A stretch of DNA of 40,153 nt, from assembly GCA_027604685.1 (NCBI GenBank), contig JADHYX010000066.1:35558-75710 (forward strand). Reading direction: 5' to 3'. The notes beneath the pieces were generated by a model. That model ran no database searches. It was given only the letters and a program-made list of their open reading frames with translations, and was not told where the DNA came from. The translations under genes and the position numbers were made by a program. Positions 21,883 to 34,477 of the stretch are shown here, piece after piece; the first letter of the stretch is position 1; the number at the start of each line of letters is the position of its first letter. Source of the stretch: Lobulomyces angularis. Taxonomy: Eukaryota; Chytridiomycota; Chytridiomycetes; Lobulomycetales; Lobulomycetaceae.

Positions 21883-23938
21883 ATGAATGTATTATTATTG
21901 TTTCAAAAAAGGTCAAATAAAAACTTTTCAAACTTTCCTCATAACTTAACAAGAATTAATATCAACTGTAATTATCAAAAAAAACAACATTTTGGCCATA
22001 TATCCAATAAATTAAATTTAATAAACTCTACAAATATTAATAGATTTAAATTTTTTCATAATAAACTTTCGGTTTTAAAAGTGAAAGATGGTACGAAAAA
22101 AAAAAAAAAAAAAAAAGCAATTTTTCATTAATTAAAAACGTCACTTTTTTAAAAAAAAACCGGTAGAACCTTGGGTTGGTAATAAATAATATAACTATTT
22201 AGTTACTATTGGCAGAAAATTTGAAAAAATTAATTTATTTTTTATACTAGGTGAATGGAAATCAAAATTAAAGCAAATGAGAAGGGACGTTACTATGGTT
22301 GAGGGTAATTTATAATAATTATCAAATTAAAAAAATTTTTTTTTAACTTAAATAACTTTCTTTTAGGAAATTTGCAACGAAAAGAAGTAAGAAAACATAT
22401 ACTTCTCAAATAATTTTCTTTTATTTACTTTATTTTTTTTTTTTGATGCAATAAGACGCTGGAAGGATCACAGAAAGTTGTAGCCTTTGCAATAACATCA
22501 AATTTTCTGATGTTTTCTGGCAAATTATATGCTGCAATTGTTAGTGGATCGTCAAGCATGTTTTCTGAGGCACTTCATAGTCTTGCTGATATTTTAAATG
22601 AATGTTTACTCATGTGGGGCATTCTAAGATCTCTCAGGCAACCTGATCCTGTAATTAATATTAAATTTGGCGATGTATTTTAAAAATTTTTTAGGATCAT
22701 CCTTATGGATTTACTATGGAAAGATATGCATGGGCCTTAGTTTCCGGTGTTGGCATCTTTTTCTTAGGAGGTACTATTAGTTTCTGGATTAAAAAAAAAA
22801 AGAATTGTTTTTTTTTTAATTGTATTGATAATAGGTGGTGTATCAATTTATCACGGTGTTTCCTCTATAATGTAAATAGCATTAATTTTTTTTTTATAAT
22901 TTATGACTGCTGATTCTTTTTTAGATATCCCCATGCACTAGGTGACCCAACAATGGCGTGGTACGTTTTAGGTGCGTCACTACTTTTCGAAGGTGCCACC
23001 ATGACCTATGCATTTAGAACCATAAGAAAAGCTGCAATTCAAAATGATGTATACTTTAAAATATTATGAATATTTTTGATACGACTTTGCTATTTAATTT
23101 TGAAGGTGTCGACAAAAGAGTACGTTTTAAGAGGAGCAGATCCCACTACGGTTCAAGTTTTGTTAGAAGATGTTGCAGGTAAAATTATATACTTGTATTT
23201 AGAAATTAAATGTTAGATATTTAAAAAAAAAAAAGCTGTAACAGGAATTTTGATAGCAGGGATATCAATTAGTTTATCGAGCTACTTAGCAATGCCGATA
23301 TTAGATTCTATAGGGTCTATATCTATAGGATTGTTATTAGGCAGTGTTGCAGGTTTTTTAGTAAAAAGAAACATTAGTTCGTTGGTTGAAAGAAGAATGG
23401 ATTTGAGAAAAGAAAGAGAAATTGTCAGAGTTTTAAGTGAAGATCCTGTTGTTAAGAGTGTTCATGATGTCAAAACAACAATGTTGGGAGGAGAATGGGT
23501 ATTTTTTTTTTTTTTAAGTCAAATTAACAAACAAATTTTTTTACGTTAAAAAGGTTAGATTTAAAGGTAAAATAAAAATATGATAAAGCCTTCAGTTTTA
23601 ACTTTCTTTTTTTTATTTTTTTTTTTTCTTTAGCTGAAATTTTATTTCAAGGAGACCACATAACTGAAAGATATCTGCATTCTTTATCAACGGAGGAACT
23701 AGAAAAAGAGCTTTTAATATTAAAAAATTCAAAAACTGATGAAGAAATTAAAGAATGGGTTGTAAAACACGGAAGTGGTGTGATTGGTATGCTAGGTTCT
23801 GAAGTTGATAGATTAGAATGGTGAATCTTTTTAAATTTAACTATATATTTTTTTTAGTTAACCTTTTTTTCTTTTTTCTAAAGGGAAATAAAAAAAGCTG
23901 TACCGCAAGTTAAACACTGTGATTTAGAAATACTATAG
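21883..23938 (+). CDS. SLC30A9: SLC30A9/ZnT9-like cation diffusion facilitator
   Basis: Zinc carrier of the CDF family; animal ZnT9 exports zinc from mitochondria. Twelve exons (21883-22090, 22251-22304, 22367-22387, 22466-22650, 22695-22770, 22835-22871, 22925-23048, 23106-23178, 23236-23498, 23554-23566, 23634-23820, 23884-23938) give 431 residues in frame. The N-terminus (MNVLLLFQKRSNKNFSNF) is basic and hydroxylated like a mitochondrial presequence; an upstream in-frame ATG at 21706 is less likely. Metal-site motifs are SEALHSLADILNE in TM2 and LLEDVAAVTGILIAG in TM5. ZnT9-specific features are DHPYGFTMERY, SIYHGVSS, EGATMTYAFRTIRK, SVHDVKTTMLGG, VRFKAE and a C-terminus with EVDRLEWEI and HCDLEIL. 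The exon coding VRFK is only 13 nt. At the fourth exon the acceptor at 22466 keeps frame; one ten bases earlier (before ACGCTGG) does not. Confidence 0.92.
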
Positions 23939-26042
23939 ACTATTTTTTTAAATAAAAAAAAATAAAAATTTTCTTACTAATTAATTTCAATTTAATTTAC
24001 GCACCAAAAAAATTACTGAAAAATGAAGATTACTGGAAAATAAAGCAAGTTCTCTATATCAATCCGTGGTGTTTTTGCGATTTCGTAAGTTTTGAATTAT
24101 TTCTTGCTTCAGTTAAGGGATGGGTGAAGCTGAAAGCAACAACCAAGCAAAAGTTATTTCTAGTAAATGCAATTTAGTAAAGGTAACATTGGCTCTAACT
24201 AAAGGATTCTAGAACAACTGCATTGTTGTTATGATAATAAAATTAACAAACATCCAGTCCTTGGATGTGTGTGGTTGTTGAAATTTTTAGAATGGTGCAC
24301 TTACCAATGAAGAAGTTGCTGCAACTTAATTCTTGAGTCAATTTAACAACTCAGCTGTGGCTGGATTTACTAACTCAATTGATATTAATCCTGCTATTGC
24401 TCCTGACATAAAACCAGTAACTTTTGACTGTCTCTAAGAATTGCTTTAAATTATGATTTTATATGTAATTAGAGGTTTAACCCCTTTTTTTCAGATTTCA
24501 TTCTTTGATAGAATTGTATTTTAATTTTTTTAGATTTTTTTATGATCAAATAAATTAGAAGAGAAAATGCAGAATATACTATTGCAGACACTAAAATGAA
24601 TTAAATAAACATTTAGTTTAAACTATAGTTGTTTCAGAAACTACAATTCGAAATATTCTTGACAACAACAAAATTCAAAGACTTCTCATTGCAAAAAATT
24701 TTGGTGGCTAGTTTTTTGAGAAATTTTTTTGTATTTTTACTCACAAAATTTTTTCTCAAAGTTAACAAATAAAAGGTATTCCTTGTATTTTTTTAATTTT
24801 TTATATAAATATAATATTTATTTTTTTTTTTTCAATCTTTTTTTTTAATTTTATTTCATTTTTTTATTTTATTAAATTATATTTACAATGAAAATCAAAA
24901 TTTTGCACCATCTTACAAAAAAAAAACGAATTTTTACAAAAAGAAAAAGAACCCTTAATTAATTTGATGCGAGGTAAAAACTGTACATACTGATGTACTA
25001 TTCCTGTGCAGAAGGATGGAAAAGTATCTTCTCGGAATTAAGTTTTTTGATTGAAAACAACATAGATTTGATATTTTTTTGGGTAGTGACAAATTGAACA
25101 TTCAAAAAAAAGGAACTTACTTTCAACGACACAAAAAAGAAAGGAAATTACTTCGTAGAATAAAAAGTTTAGAAAAATCCAAAAATGGGTGTATGGCTCA
25201 TATAGCTTGGTGCGTTTTAAATTTTCATGATAGACCGGATAGATTTAAAAAGTATTGTCATTTTTCGGATAGATTTGAAAAGTATTACCATTTTTTAATA
25301 AGGTTAAATTAACAATTTAGACCACCGCCGACGTCTGCTGATCCTCCAGAACCTCCAGATCGGCCAAATGTGCTGATTCTTCATGTGCAATATTTGTCCC
25401 AATGACATAGAGACAGAAGAAAATTCAATACTTCTAAGTATATTTTTTGTACATTTCTTAAAAAATATTGAATTCTATATTTGTGTAACAGTGTAGTGAT
25501 AATCCACTGCCACAATTTACTCGAATAAATTCAATTTTAATTGAGCTTGATTGTAGTAAAAATTAAGAATGTACAGAAGGAAATATTACCAATTAAGGCA
25601 ATAATTACACACATAAAACTGGGGGTTTTACCGTTCTAAATTTTAGACAGTGTAGATGGATCAGAACAAATAAATTTCCTAAATTTTCAAAGTCTTTTTT
25701 TATTTCCTGCCCTCAAACGGTTGAATTGACATGGTCATTGTAACAACAGAAATTAGTGTTCTCAATGCAAATTTAACGGAGAAGGAAAGTTTAATTTTTC
25801 AACTTTCACATTACTTTTTTTTTTTTTTTTTTTAACCTTATTTTTTTTCTTTATTTATTGTAATTGTATTTTATAGTTTTTATCAAATATTTTAAAAAAA
25901 CTAATAAAATGAAAAACAATTTTTTTTTTTTTTTTTTTTATATTTATTATTTATAGACGTTTATTTACTACTATCCTATTTTAAAATATATATATATTAT
26001 TTTTATATTATAATTAGCGAATGTTTAAAATATTTTAAAACC
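23939..26042. other. Gene-poor stretch
   Basis: No firmly supported gene. It includes a possible decayed small gene at 24120-24437, a 77-codon plus-strand frame at 25079-25312 that looks like chance (Lys-rich, with a short imperfect DRFxKYxHF duplication), and a short G+C-rich patch at about 25320-25370. The right end, from about 25800, is almost pure A/T with runs of over fifteen T. Confidence 0.35.
24120..24437 (+). pseudogene. Possible small spliced gene with in-frame stop
   Basis: An ATG at 24120 opens 21 codons (MGEAESNNQAKVISSKCNLVK) ending in a GTAACA donor at 24183. An acceptor TTTTTAG at 24290 restarts the same phase with NGALTNEEVAAT, then TAA at 24327-24329. The frame continues open past the stop for 36 codons (FLSQFNNSAVAGFTNSIDIN, then PAIAPDIKPV) to a second stop at 24437. 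The sequence after the first stop still looks coding, which suggests a nonsense mutation in an old gene; the alternative is a genuine 33-residue product. No family was recognised. Confidence 0.25.
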
Positions 26043-26393
26043 TTATTTAAATAAATATATAAACACTAAAAACATCATTAAAAATAAGAAATTGTTATTA
26101 ATAGTTAAACTATCTGAAATTAACATTATTGTACATTTTGGATGTTGACATCCAATATCATTAAAGATTTGGTCTTTAGATTGATTAAATCTATGAAAAT
26201 TGCTGATACTATAACAAGAACCATTGAATGCAGGTAATGAGAAATCAATATTTGTACCTGGACAAAGTAAAAATTTGCTAATTTGGTTTGTCTTTATAGC
26301 TTTAATAGAAAAGTAGTCATAACAAGTTTCATGCATAGGTGAAATCTTTTCACTACAACTCCCATCATTATATATTTCAATACTATCTTGCAT
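26043..26393 (-). CDS. Small Cys-containing protein with C-terminal membrane anchor, unknown
   Basis: A single open frame of 116 residues begins MQDSIEIYNDGSCSEK. It has seven Cys in the first ninety residues (for example ETCYDYF, FLLCPGTN, NGSCYSI, DIGCQHPKC) and ends with a strongly hydrophobic stretch (NNFLFLMMFLVFIYLF) and a Lys. This pattern fits the ectodomain of a membrane- or GPI-anchored surface protein, but no signal peptide is present in this model, so an upstream exon may be missing. Upstream frames are open but no junction fits in phase. It lies head-to-head with GLT1, 300 bp away. No family was recognised. Confidence 0.4.
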   Translation of the reverse strand: MQDSIEIYNDGSCSEKISPMHETCYDYFSIKAIKTNQISKFLLCPGTNIDFSLPAFNGSCYSISNFHRFNQSKDQIFNDIGCQHPKCTIMLISDSLTINNNFLFLMMFLVFIYLFK

Positions 26394-26694
26394 AATTTAT
26401 ATAATAAAAAAAAAAAAGAAAAATTAAAATGAGAAATAAAACAGAAAAAATTATTTTGTACCAGAGGAAAATTTAAGAATTGCCATACCTCTGGGAGACA
26501 CAGTTTCAGTTTCAGCAACATGAATTTAGATATTATGACAAACGCGTTTGTTTGTAACGTTGTGTCATAAGTGTGACAGTGATAAAATTTTTTGTGATAA
26601 TAAATTGGCGTTTGAAAAAAATTAAGTTTAAACAAACATTTTCATTTTTTTTGTAACAAAAAAAAATTTTTAATTTTTATCACAGATCTCTACT
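26394..26694. promoter_or_regulatory. Divergent promoter region left of GLT1
   Basis: This 300-bp interval separates the minus-strand orphan start from the GLT1 ATG and must carry the GLT1 promoter and 5' leader. The bases before the ATG are CTACT. The middle (26480-26600) is less homopolymeric and could hold binding sites, but none was identified. Confidence 0.4.
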
Positions 26695-29600
26695 ATGAAT
26701 TCTAATTCAAACGAAAATGTCAAACATGAATCAATATCTTCACCTGAATCCTGCTCAACTAACTCAAATTTAAGTTGGGCACAAAACTTGCCTCATCAAC
26801 AGGCACTGTATCATCCTGATAATGAAAAAGATAGTTGCGGTGTTGGATTTATCTGCAACATTAAGGCCGTTGAGGATCATTCCATTGTATCTGATGCAAG
26901 CACTATTCTATGCAATATGGTTCATAGAGGTGGTGGAAAAGATATCGAGTAAGATAACAAATAAAGTTTTTTCATTTTATTTTTAATACAATGATCTAGT
27001 GATGGAGATGGTGCTGGGGTTATGACAGGAATACCGCATGAATTTTTTACGCAATATTTTAAAAGTCAAAATATAAATTATTCTCTAGTTAGAGGCCAGT
27101 ATGCAACAGGAAATCTCTTTTTTCATATTACTGAAACCGTTAGAAATCAATCTATAAAAATTTTCGAAGAAACTGCTGAAAAGTTTGGTTTAAAAATTTT
27201 ACATTGGAGAACGGTACCGGTAAATAACTCTGTCATCGGTGTTGTCTCCAAGTCAAAAGAACCTGTCATTTTACAACCTTTTGTAGTTCTTGACCAAAAT
27301 ATGGTATTAAAAATTATATTATATTTTTTTTTTTTGTATTTATCAACTATTTAAACTTTTATTTTTGCAGCATGCTACTTTTGATGCCAAACTATTTAAT
27401 AGACAACTTTATTTGCTGAGAAAGCAAGCTACCCATGCCATAACTCTTAAAAATTGGTTCTACATATGCTCTTTGTCTGCTACAACTATCATTTATAAAG
27501 GCCAGCTATCGCCTCCTCAAGTGTACACTTATTTTATGGATTTACTGAATGAGGAATATAAAAGTCATTTTGCTTTAGTGCATAGTAGATTTTCAACTAA
27601 TACTTTTCCTAGTTGGGATAGAGCTCAGCCTATGCGATGGTGCGCACATAATGGTACATACAAAGAATTTCTTGGAAAACTTTTTTTTAAAAAATAAAAT
27701 TTCTTTTTATTTAGGTGAAATAAATACACTTCAAGGGAATAAAAATTGGATGAGAGCAAGAGAAGGGGTGTTGTCTTCTATCAACTTTAAAGAAGAATTA
27801 AATTTAGTTTATCCAACAATTGAGTCAGGGGGTTCAGATTCCGCGGCTTTTGACAATGTTTTAGAATTACTTGTAATCAATGGGGTAGTTTCTCTGCCTG
27901 AAGCTGTTATGATGATGATTCCTGAAGGTAATAAATAAAATTTGTAATGTTTTCTAAAAATGTGAAAAAAGCTTGGCAAAATCAAACCAGCATGTCTCAA
28001 CAAAAAAAAGCATTTTATGAATGGGCAGCTTGCTTAATGGAACCTTGGGATGGACCAGCGTTGTTTACTTTTTCTGATGGAAGATATATCGGAGCTTCAC
28101 TTGATCGGTATAATTATTTATAACAAGACTTTCTTTTAAATAAAATTTTAAAAAATTGTATATATTTTAATTTTTTTTATATAGAAATGGTTTACGTCCA
28201 TGTCGATTTTATATAACAGAAAATGACAGAATGATTTGTGCCAGTGAAGTAGGCACCATTTTTGTGGATCCAAAAACTATTGTGAAAAAAGGTAATGCTT
28301 TTTTTTTGCAAAATCGTTATACAATGTATAATTGGTTAATGAAATAAAATTTAGGTCGTTTGCAACCAGGAAAAATGCTTTTGGTGGATACGTTAGAAGG
28401 AAGAGTAGTCGGAGATAAAGAGCTAAAAGATAAAATTTGTAGTGAAAAACCATTTGGAAAGTGGATTGAAGATAATTTAATTACAATGACTCAAGTGAGG
28501 GAACATTTTTTTAAAAAAAATTCAGGTTTCATTGGAAATTTTCTTGATACTACGAAAATTCATGAAGATAAAAGAATGTTGGTGTTTGGTTTCAATTTCG
28601 AATGTTTAAATATGATTATTGTTCCTATGGTATTATTGTTTAAAAAATTTTTTTGATTATTAATTCTTATCATCTTTCTTGCCTCTTTTTTTCTTAACTA
28701 GGCTGTAGATGGTAAAGAAGCATTAGGATCTATGGGAACAGATATTCCACTTGCTTGTTTAGCTCATAAACCAAGACTAATTTATGACTACTTCCGCCAA
28801 CTTTTTGCACAGGTCACAAATCCTCCAATAGATCCAGTTAGAGAATCTATTGTAATGTCTCTAACTTGCTACGTTGGGCCACAAGGAAACATTTTAAATA
28901 TGGATGCTGCACATTGTGATAGACTTCGATTACCTTCCACCATTCTTGATATATCCGATTTAAGAGCGTTACAGGAAATGAATTCTAAATTTCCCAAGTG
29001 GACCGTTGCTGAAATTGATATTACATATCCAGTGGATGAAGGTGTTGAAGGGTATGTATCTGCTTTGGATAGAGTTATTGCCGAAGTTGTTGGCGCTATT
29101 CAAAATGGTGATCGAATAGCTATCCTTAGTGATAGAGCCGTTTCCGTTGATAGAGTTCCATTATCGTCTTTAATTGTTGGAGCAGGTCTTCATCAATATC
29201 TAGTTGATAATAAGTTAAGGAGTAAGATAGCTATTGTTATGGAAACTGGTGAAGCCAAAGAAGTTCATCATTTTTGCGTTTTACTTGGCTATGGAGTTGA
29301 TGCAAGTAAGTTAAAAATTTAATATAAATATGTATACATAAAATTATGCATTAGTCACTCGTTGAACTTCTCTTTCCTTTATTTATTATATTATTTTTAA
29401 CTCTAAATTAATTTAGTTTGTCCATATCTTGCATTTGAAGCTATCATGAAGTTAAGAAGAGATGGACTTTTAAAAAAAAATTTAACAAAAAAAGAAGTAA
29501 AATGAAAACCTTTTTGAAATACACCTTACCTTTTTTTTTTTATTTTTTAAAAAAAACTTAGATTGTTGATAATTACCGTGCTGCTGCTGACAACGGTATA

Positions 29601-32600
29601 AAAAAGGTTATGTCAAAGATGGGTATTAACATCATAAAATTAAAAAAAATTTTATTGTTCTTTTTGTATTTTTTAAGGAATATCTACACTACAATCATAT
29701 AAGGGAGCGCAAATATTTGAGGCATTGGGATTAGGGGAATCGGTAATTGGCAAATGTTTTTCAGGTACTCGCTCTAGAATTAAAGGAGTTGGGTTTGATG
29801 TGCTTGCAAAAGATGCTTTAGAGTTCCATCGTCAAGCTTATCCAACGAGAAATATGACTCATGGAGATATTTTACCAGAAACTGGTGAATATCACTGGTA
29901 AATATTTTTTTTAATTATTTTTATTTATATTTTGTTTAAAATTTTTAATACCTGGTTACATATATTAATTGTTTATTATAGGAGAGAAGGAGGTGAACAT
30001 CATATAAATGAACCAGTATCTATAGCCAATTTACAAGATGCAGTCAGAAGGAAAAATGATAATGCATACGAAGCTTATTCTAAACAGTCATTTGAGTCTA
30101 TTAAGAATTGCACGCTAAGGGGGCTACTGGAATTTAAAAAAAGTGAAGTAAAAGCAATTCCTATTGAGGAAGTTGAGCCTTGGACAAGTATTGTAAAAAG
30201 ATTTGTTACCGGAGGTATTTCTCACCAAAAAAAGAAAGATATTACTCTTTTGGAGGGAATTGTTAATAAATTTTTTTTTAAGCAATGAGTTATGGTTCCA
30301 TCTCGCTGGAGTCGCATTCCACCCTTGCTATCGCAATGAATCAACTAGGAGGGAAAAGTAACACGGGTGAAGGGGGTGAGGATTCAGCTCGTTCTACTCC
30401 ACTGGAAAACGGCGATTCAATGCGAAGTGCCATCAAACAAGTTGCTAGTGGAAGATTTGGAGTTACTAGTTACTATCTTTCAGATGCTAATGAATTACAA
30501 ATAAAAATGGCACAAGGAGCAAAACCTGGTGAAGGTGGTGAATTACCCGGAAAAAAAGTCAGTGAAGGAATTGGTATGAAGATTAAAAACTAAATTTTTG
30601 TTTTTTTTTTAAAATTTTTTTTTTTAATTTTTTTTTCAGCTAAAACAAGAAAATCTACTCCTGGAGTTGGATTAATTTCACCACCACCCCATCATGACAT
30701 TTACTCCATTGAAGATTTAAAACAGTTGATATATGATTGTAAATGCGCTAATCCAGAGGCTAGAGTTAGCGTTAAACTAGTTAGTGAAGTTGGGGTTGGT
30801 GTAATAGCTTCTGGTGTTGCTAAAGCCAAAGCTGACCATATTTTAATATCGGGACATGATGGTGGTACTGGGGCGAGTAGATGGTATTTTTATATAATTA
30901 TTTTTTTTTTTTTTTATATTTACCAATCTTAGGACTGGTATTCGATATGCTGGACTCCCTTGGGAGTTGGGTTTAGCTGAAACTCATCAAACTTTGGTAT
31001 TAAATGATTTGAGGGGTCGTGTAATTGTACAAACCGACGGTCAAATCAAAACTGGTAGAGATGTGGTAGTGTCTTGCTTACTTGGGGCAGAAGAGTGGGG
31101 TTTTGCTACTGCTCCATTGATAGCAATGGGTAAAATTTAGATTTAATTTTTTGAACATAGTAAAAAAAATTTTTAAATTCGTATTTAGGATGTACCATGA
31201 TGAGAAAATGTCACTTAAATACTTGTCCGGTGGGAATTGCAACACAGGATCCAGAATTACGAAAAAAATTTGAAGGAAAACCTGAACATGTGGTTAACTT
31301 TTTTTATTATGTTGCTGAAGAAGTTAGACAAATAATGGCCACACTTGGCTTCAGAACAATAAATGAAATGATTGGTAGAGCCGATTTACTGGAAGTTGAT
31401 AATGATAGATTAAGTGCAAAAACAACAACTCTTGATTTAACGCCAATTTTAACTCCAGCATTTACATTAAGAAAAAATGCTGCTACTTTTAATACCTCTA
31501 AACAAGACCATTTGCTAGAAAAAAGAGTAGATAACTATATGATTGAGTTAGCTAAGGCTTCCATTGCGGACTCAACTAAAAAATCACATATTGATATTGA
31601 AATTGTTAATACAGATAGAGCTTTTGGAACCACTCTTTCCTATGAAGTATCAAAAAAGTATAAGGAAGAAGGTCTACCAGAGGATACCATCACCATCAAA
31701 GCCAAAGGAAGTGCAGGGCAAAGTTTAGGTGCCTTCTTAGCAAAAGGTATTTCTATTGAACTGGAAGGTGACGCGAATGATTATGTTGGAAAAGGGTTAA
31801 GTGGAGGAAAAATCGTCGTTTATAAACCAAAAGAATCTCTATTCAACAGTGAACAAAATGTGATCGTAGGTAATGTTTGCTTTTATGGGGCTACTAGTGG
31901 AAAAGGTTTGTCAATTATTTCGATTATACTCTTTAAAAATTTTTTATGTAATATAGCTTTTATCAGTGGAATCGCAGCAGAAAGATTTTGTGTTAGAAAT
32001 AGTGGAGTTGTTGCTGTCGTTGAAGGTCTAGGTGATCATGGTTGTGAATATATGACAGGTGGCGCCGTTATCGTTTTAGGAAAGGTGGGAAGAAACTTTG
32101 CTGGTTTGTTATCATATTTTCTATCAATTAAAATTATTTTAAACAAGCTGGTATGAGCGGTGGGTATGCTTATGTATTAGACTTAGAAAAAACCTTTTAT
32201 CCACACTGTAATCAAGAAATGGTTGACTTGGAAGATGTTCAATCAGCTGAAGACATTGAGTTTTTAAAAACTACAATAGAGGACCACGTTAAATATACAG
32301 GATCAGAAATTGGGCAAAAAATTTTGAAAGATTTTAAAAATTATTTACCAAAGTTTGTCAAAGTATTTCCACAAGATTTTAAAGCAGTATTAAAAGAAAG
32401 AAAATTAGAATTACAACAACAACAATTGCAGCAACTAGTTACCGCTTCAAAAAATTCACAAGATAGTAAGTCCAATCCTACAACTGAATCACAGGATGAA
32501 AGTGCGGAAGAAGCATCGATATCTTCCCCGGTTAGGCAAACAATTCCAGTGGCATCATCAGTTCTGGATATTGAAGATGCAATGGGCGATTTTATTACCC

Positions 32601-34347
32601 CCGATCCCAATGAAACGACTGTTTTAGATAAACTAAGAGGTTTTTCTAAATATAAAAGAAAAGGAGATGTGTATAGAAGTGCAGGACACAGAGTAAAAGA
32701 CTGGAAGGAAGTGAACAACAGATTACCACCAGCAGAAACCAAAGTGCAGGCTGCCAGATGTATGGATTGTGGTGTAGCTTTTTGTCAGAGTGATAATGGA
32801 TGTCCTATTAGCAACATTATTCCTAAATGGAATGATTTAGTTTTTAATGACCAGTGGAAGGAGGCATTAAATAGGTTACTATTAACCAATAACTTTCCTG
32901 AATTCACCGGTAGAGTCTGCCCAGCTCCTTGTGAAGGTAACATTCTAATGACCAGGTGTACCATTCATAATCCTAATTTTTATTTCAGGGGCTTGCGTGT
33001 TGGGAATTAATGAGCTTCCTGTTAGTATCAAAAGTATAGAATGTGCCATAATAGATAAAGGGTTTGAAAAAGGTTGGATGGTTCCTTACATACCAAAACA
33101 CAGAACTGGAAAAAAGGTTGCAATTATCGGTTCTGGCCCATCCGGTTTAGCTGCTGCTGACCAGCTGAACAAAGCTGGCCATTGGGTTACTGTTTATGAC
33201 AGAAATGACAGACATGGAGGTTTTTTTACCTGTTTTGTGTTCTCTTAAATTAAATAATCTTATTTAAAAGGTTTGCTGATGTACGGAATTCCAAATATGA
33301 AATTGGATAAAAGTATAGTTCAAAGAAGAATTGATTTTATGAAAGCAGAGGGTGTTAAATTTCTGAATAATGCAGAAGTTGGTAAAAACGTCGACGCTAA
33401 TACTTTAAGATCCAAAAATGATGCATTACTTTTGTGTACTGGAGGTATTAGTATACTCCTCCACCTTATTTGTGTTAATGATAATTACCCTTTTACTCTT
33501 AGCTACTTGGCCAAGAGATTTGAGAATTCCAAACAGAGAGTTAGATGGAATCCATTTTGCTATGGAATTTTTACAAAGAAATACAAAAAGTTTGTTAGAT
33601 TCCGGATTGAAAGACGAAACATATCTAAGTGCTCAAGATAAAAATGTTATTATTATTGGTGGTGGAGATACTGGTACCGATTGTTGCGCTACTGCTCTTC
33701 GACATGGTAATTATTAAGAACGCTTCTTTACTGTAATATTAAAATTTCTAAAAACAGGTGCAAAATCGATAACAAATTTTGAAATCATGCCAACACCATC
33801 AAAAGTGCGAGGAGTGGAAAATCCATGGCCACAGTATCCTAGAGTTATGAGGTTAGACTATGGTCATGAAGAGGTTAAACAAGTTTACGGCAAAGATCCA
33901 AGACAATACAGTATCCTATCTAAAGAATTTGTTTCTGATGGAAAAGGGAATGTGAAAGGCATAAAGGTAGTAACTGTTGAATGGAACAAAGACGAAAGAG
34001 GACAGTTCAAAATGACGGAAGTTCCAAACTCAGAAAAATTTTATGAAGCTGATTTAATTTTGTTGGCAATGGGATTTTTAGGACCCGAAAATGAAATATT
34101 AAAGCAATTAGGAGTTACTCAAAATCAAAGGTCAAATATTGAAACTCCAAAAGGGAAATTTTCAACAAATTTACAAGGTGTTTTTGCAGCGGGTGATTGT
34201 AGACGAGGGCAAAGTTTAATAGTTTGGGGTATAAATGAAGGTAGAGAAGCTGCTAGAAATATTGATGTTTATTTGATGGGATCTAGCGTTTTACCTGCAA
34301 AGGGTGGAATATATGAGAGGGATGTAGAAGGTGTGGTTAATAAATAA
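26695..34347 (+). CDS. GLT1: NADH-dependent glutamate synthase (GOGAT)
   Basis: Converts glutamine plus 2-oxoglutarate to two glutamates using NADH; the main nitrogen-assimilation partner of glutamine synthetase. Twenty-two exons from 26695 to 34347 splice in phase to 2117 residues, the normal length for the fused fungal enzyme. A 47-residue propeptide precedes Cys-48 in DSCGVGF, the N-terminal glutaminase nucleophile. The amidotransferase domain follows ([19 protein letters not shown]), then the central domain ([17 protein letters not shown]), the FMN synthase domain ([32 protein letters not shown]) and the 3Fe-4S cysteines in [15 protein letters not shown] (about residues 1169, 1175, 1180). 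The C-terminal beta part has two 4Fe-4S cysteine clusters ([17 protein letters not shown]), FAD site [10 protein letters not shown] and NADH site GGGDTGTDC. The alpha-beta linker carries a Gln-rich insert. An apparent intron at 28497-28525 is not used; reading through it keeps frame. Confidence 0.97.
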
Positions 34348-34477
34348 AAAAAAATTTGGTGGAATAAAAAAATTTTTGTATGATAATTGAAAATTAAACC
34401 TAGTTAGATAACTTCAAGTTTTAAATATATAATAAAAGAAAATTTTTTTTTGAACTTAAAGCTAATATACCTGTACA

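Noticed and set aside
25079..25312. 77-codon plus-strand frame with a small DRFxKYxHF duplication
   Set aside because: Lys-rich, no homologous look, no splice context, and the duplication spans only two imperfect copies.
28497..28525. Possible intron in GLT1 (GTGAGG to TTCAG)
   Set aside because: Only 29-30 nt long, and splicing it would shift frame away from the conserved [12 protein letters not shown] segment; reading through keeps frame.
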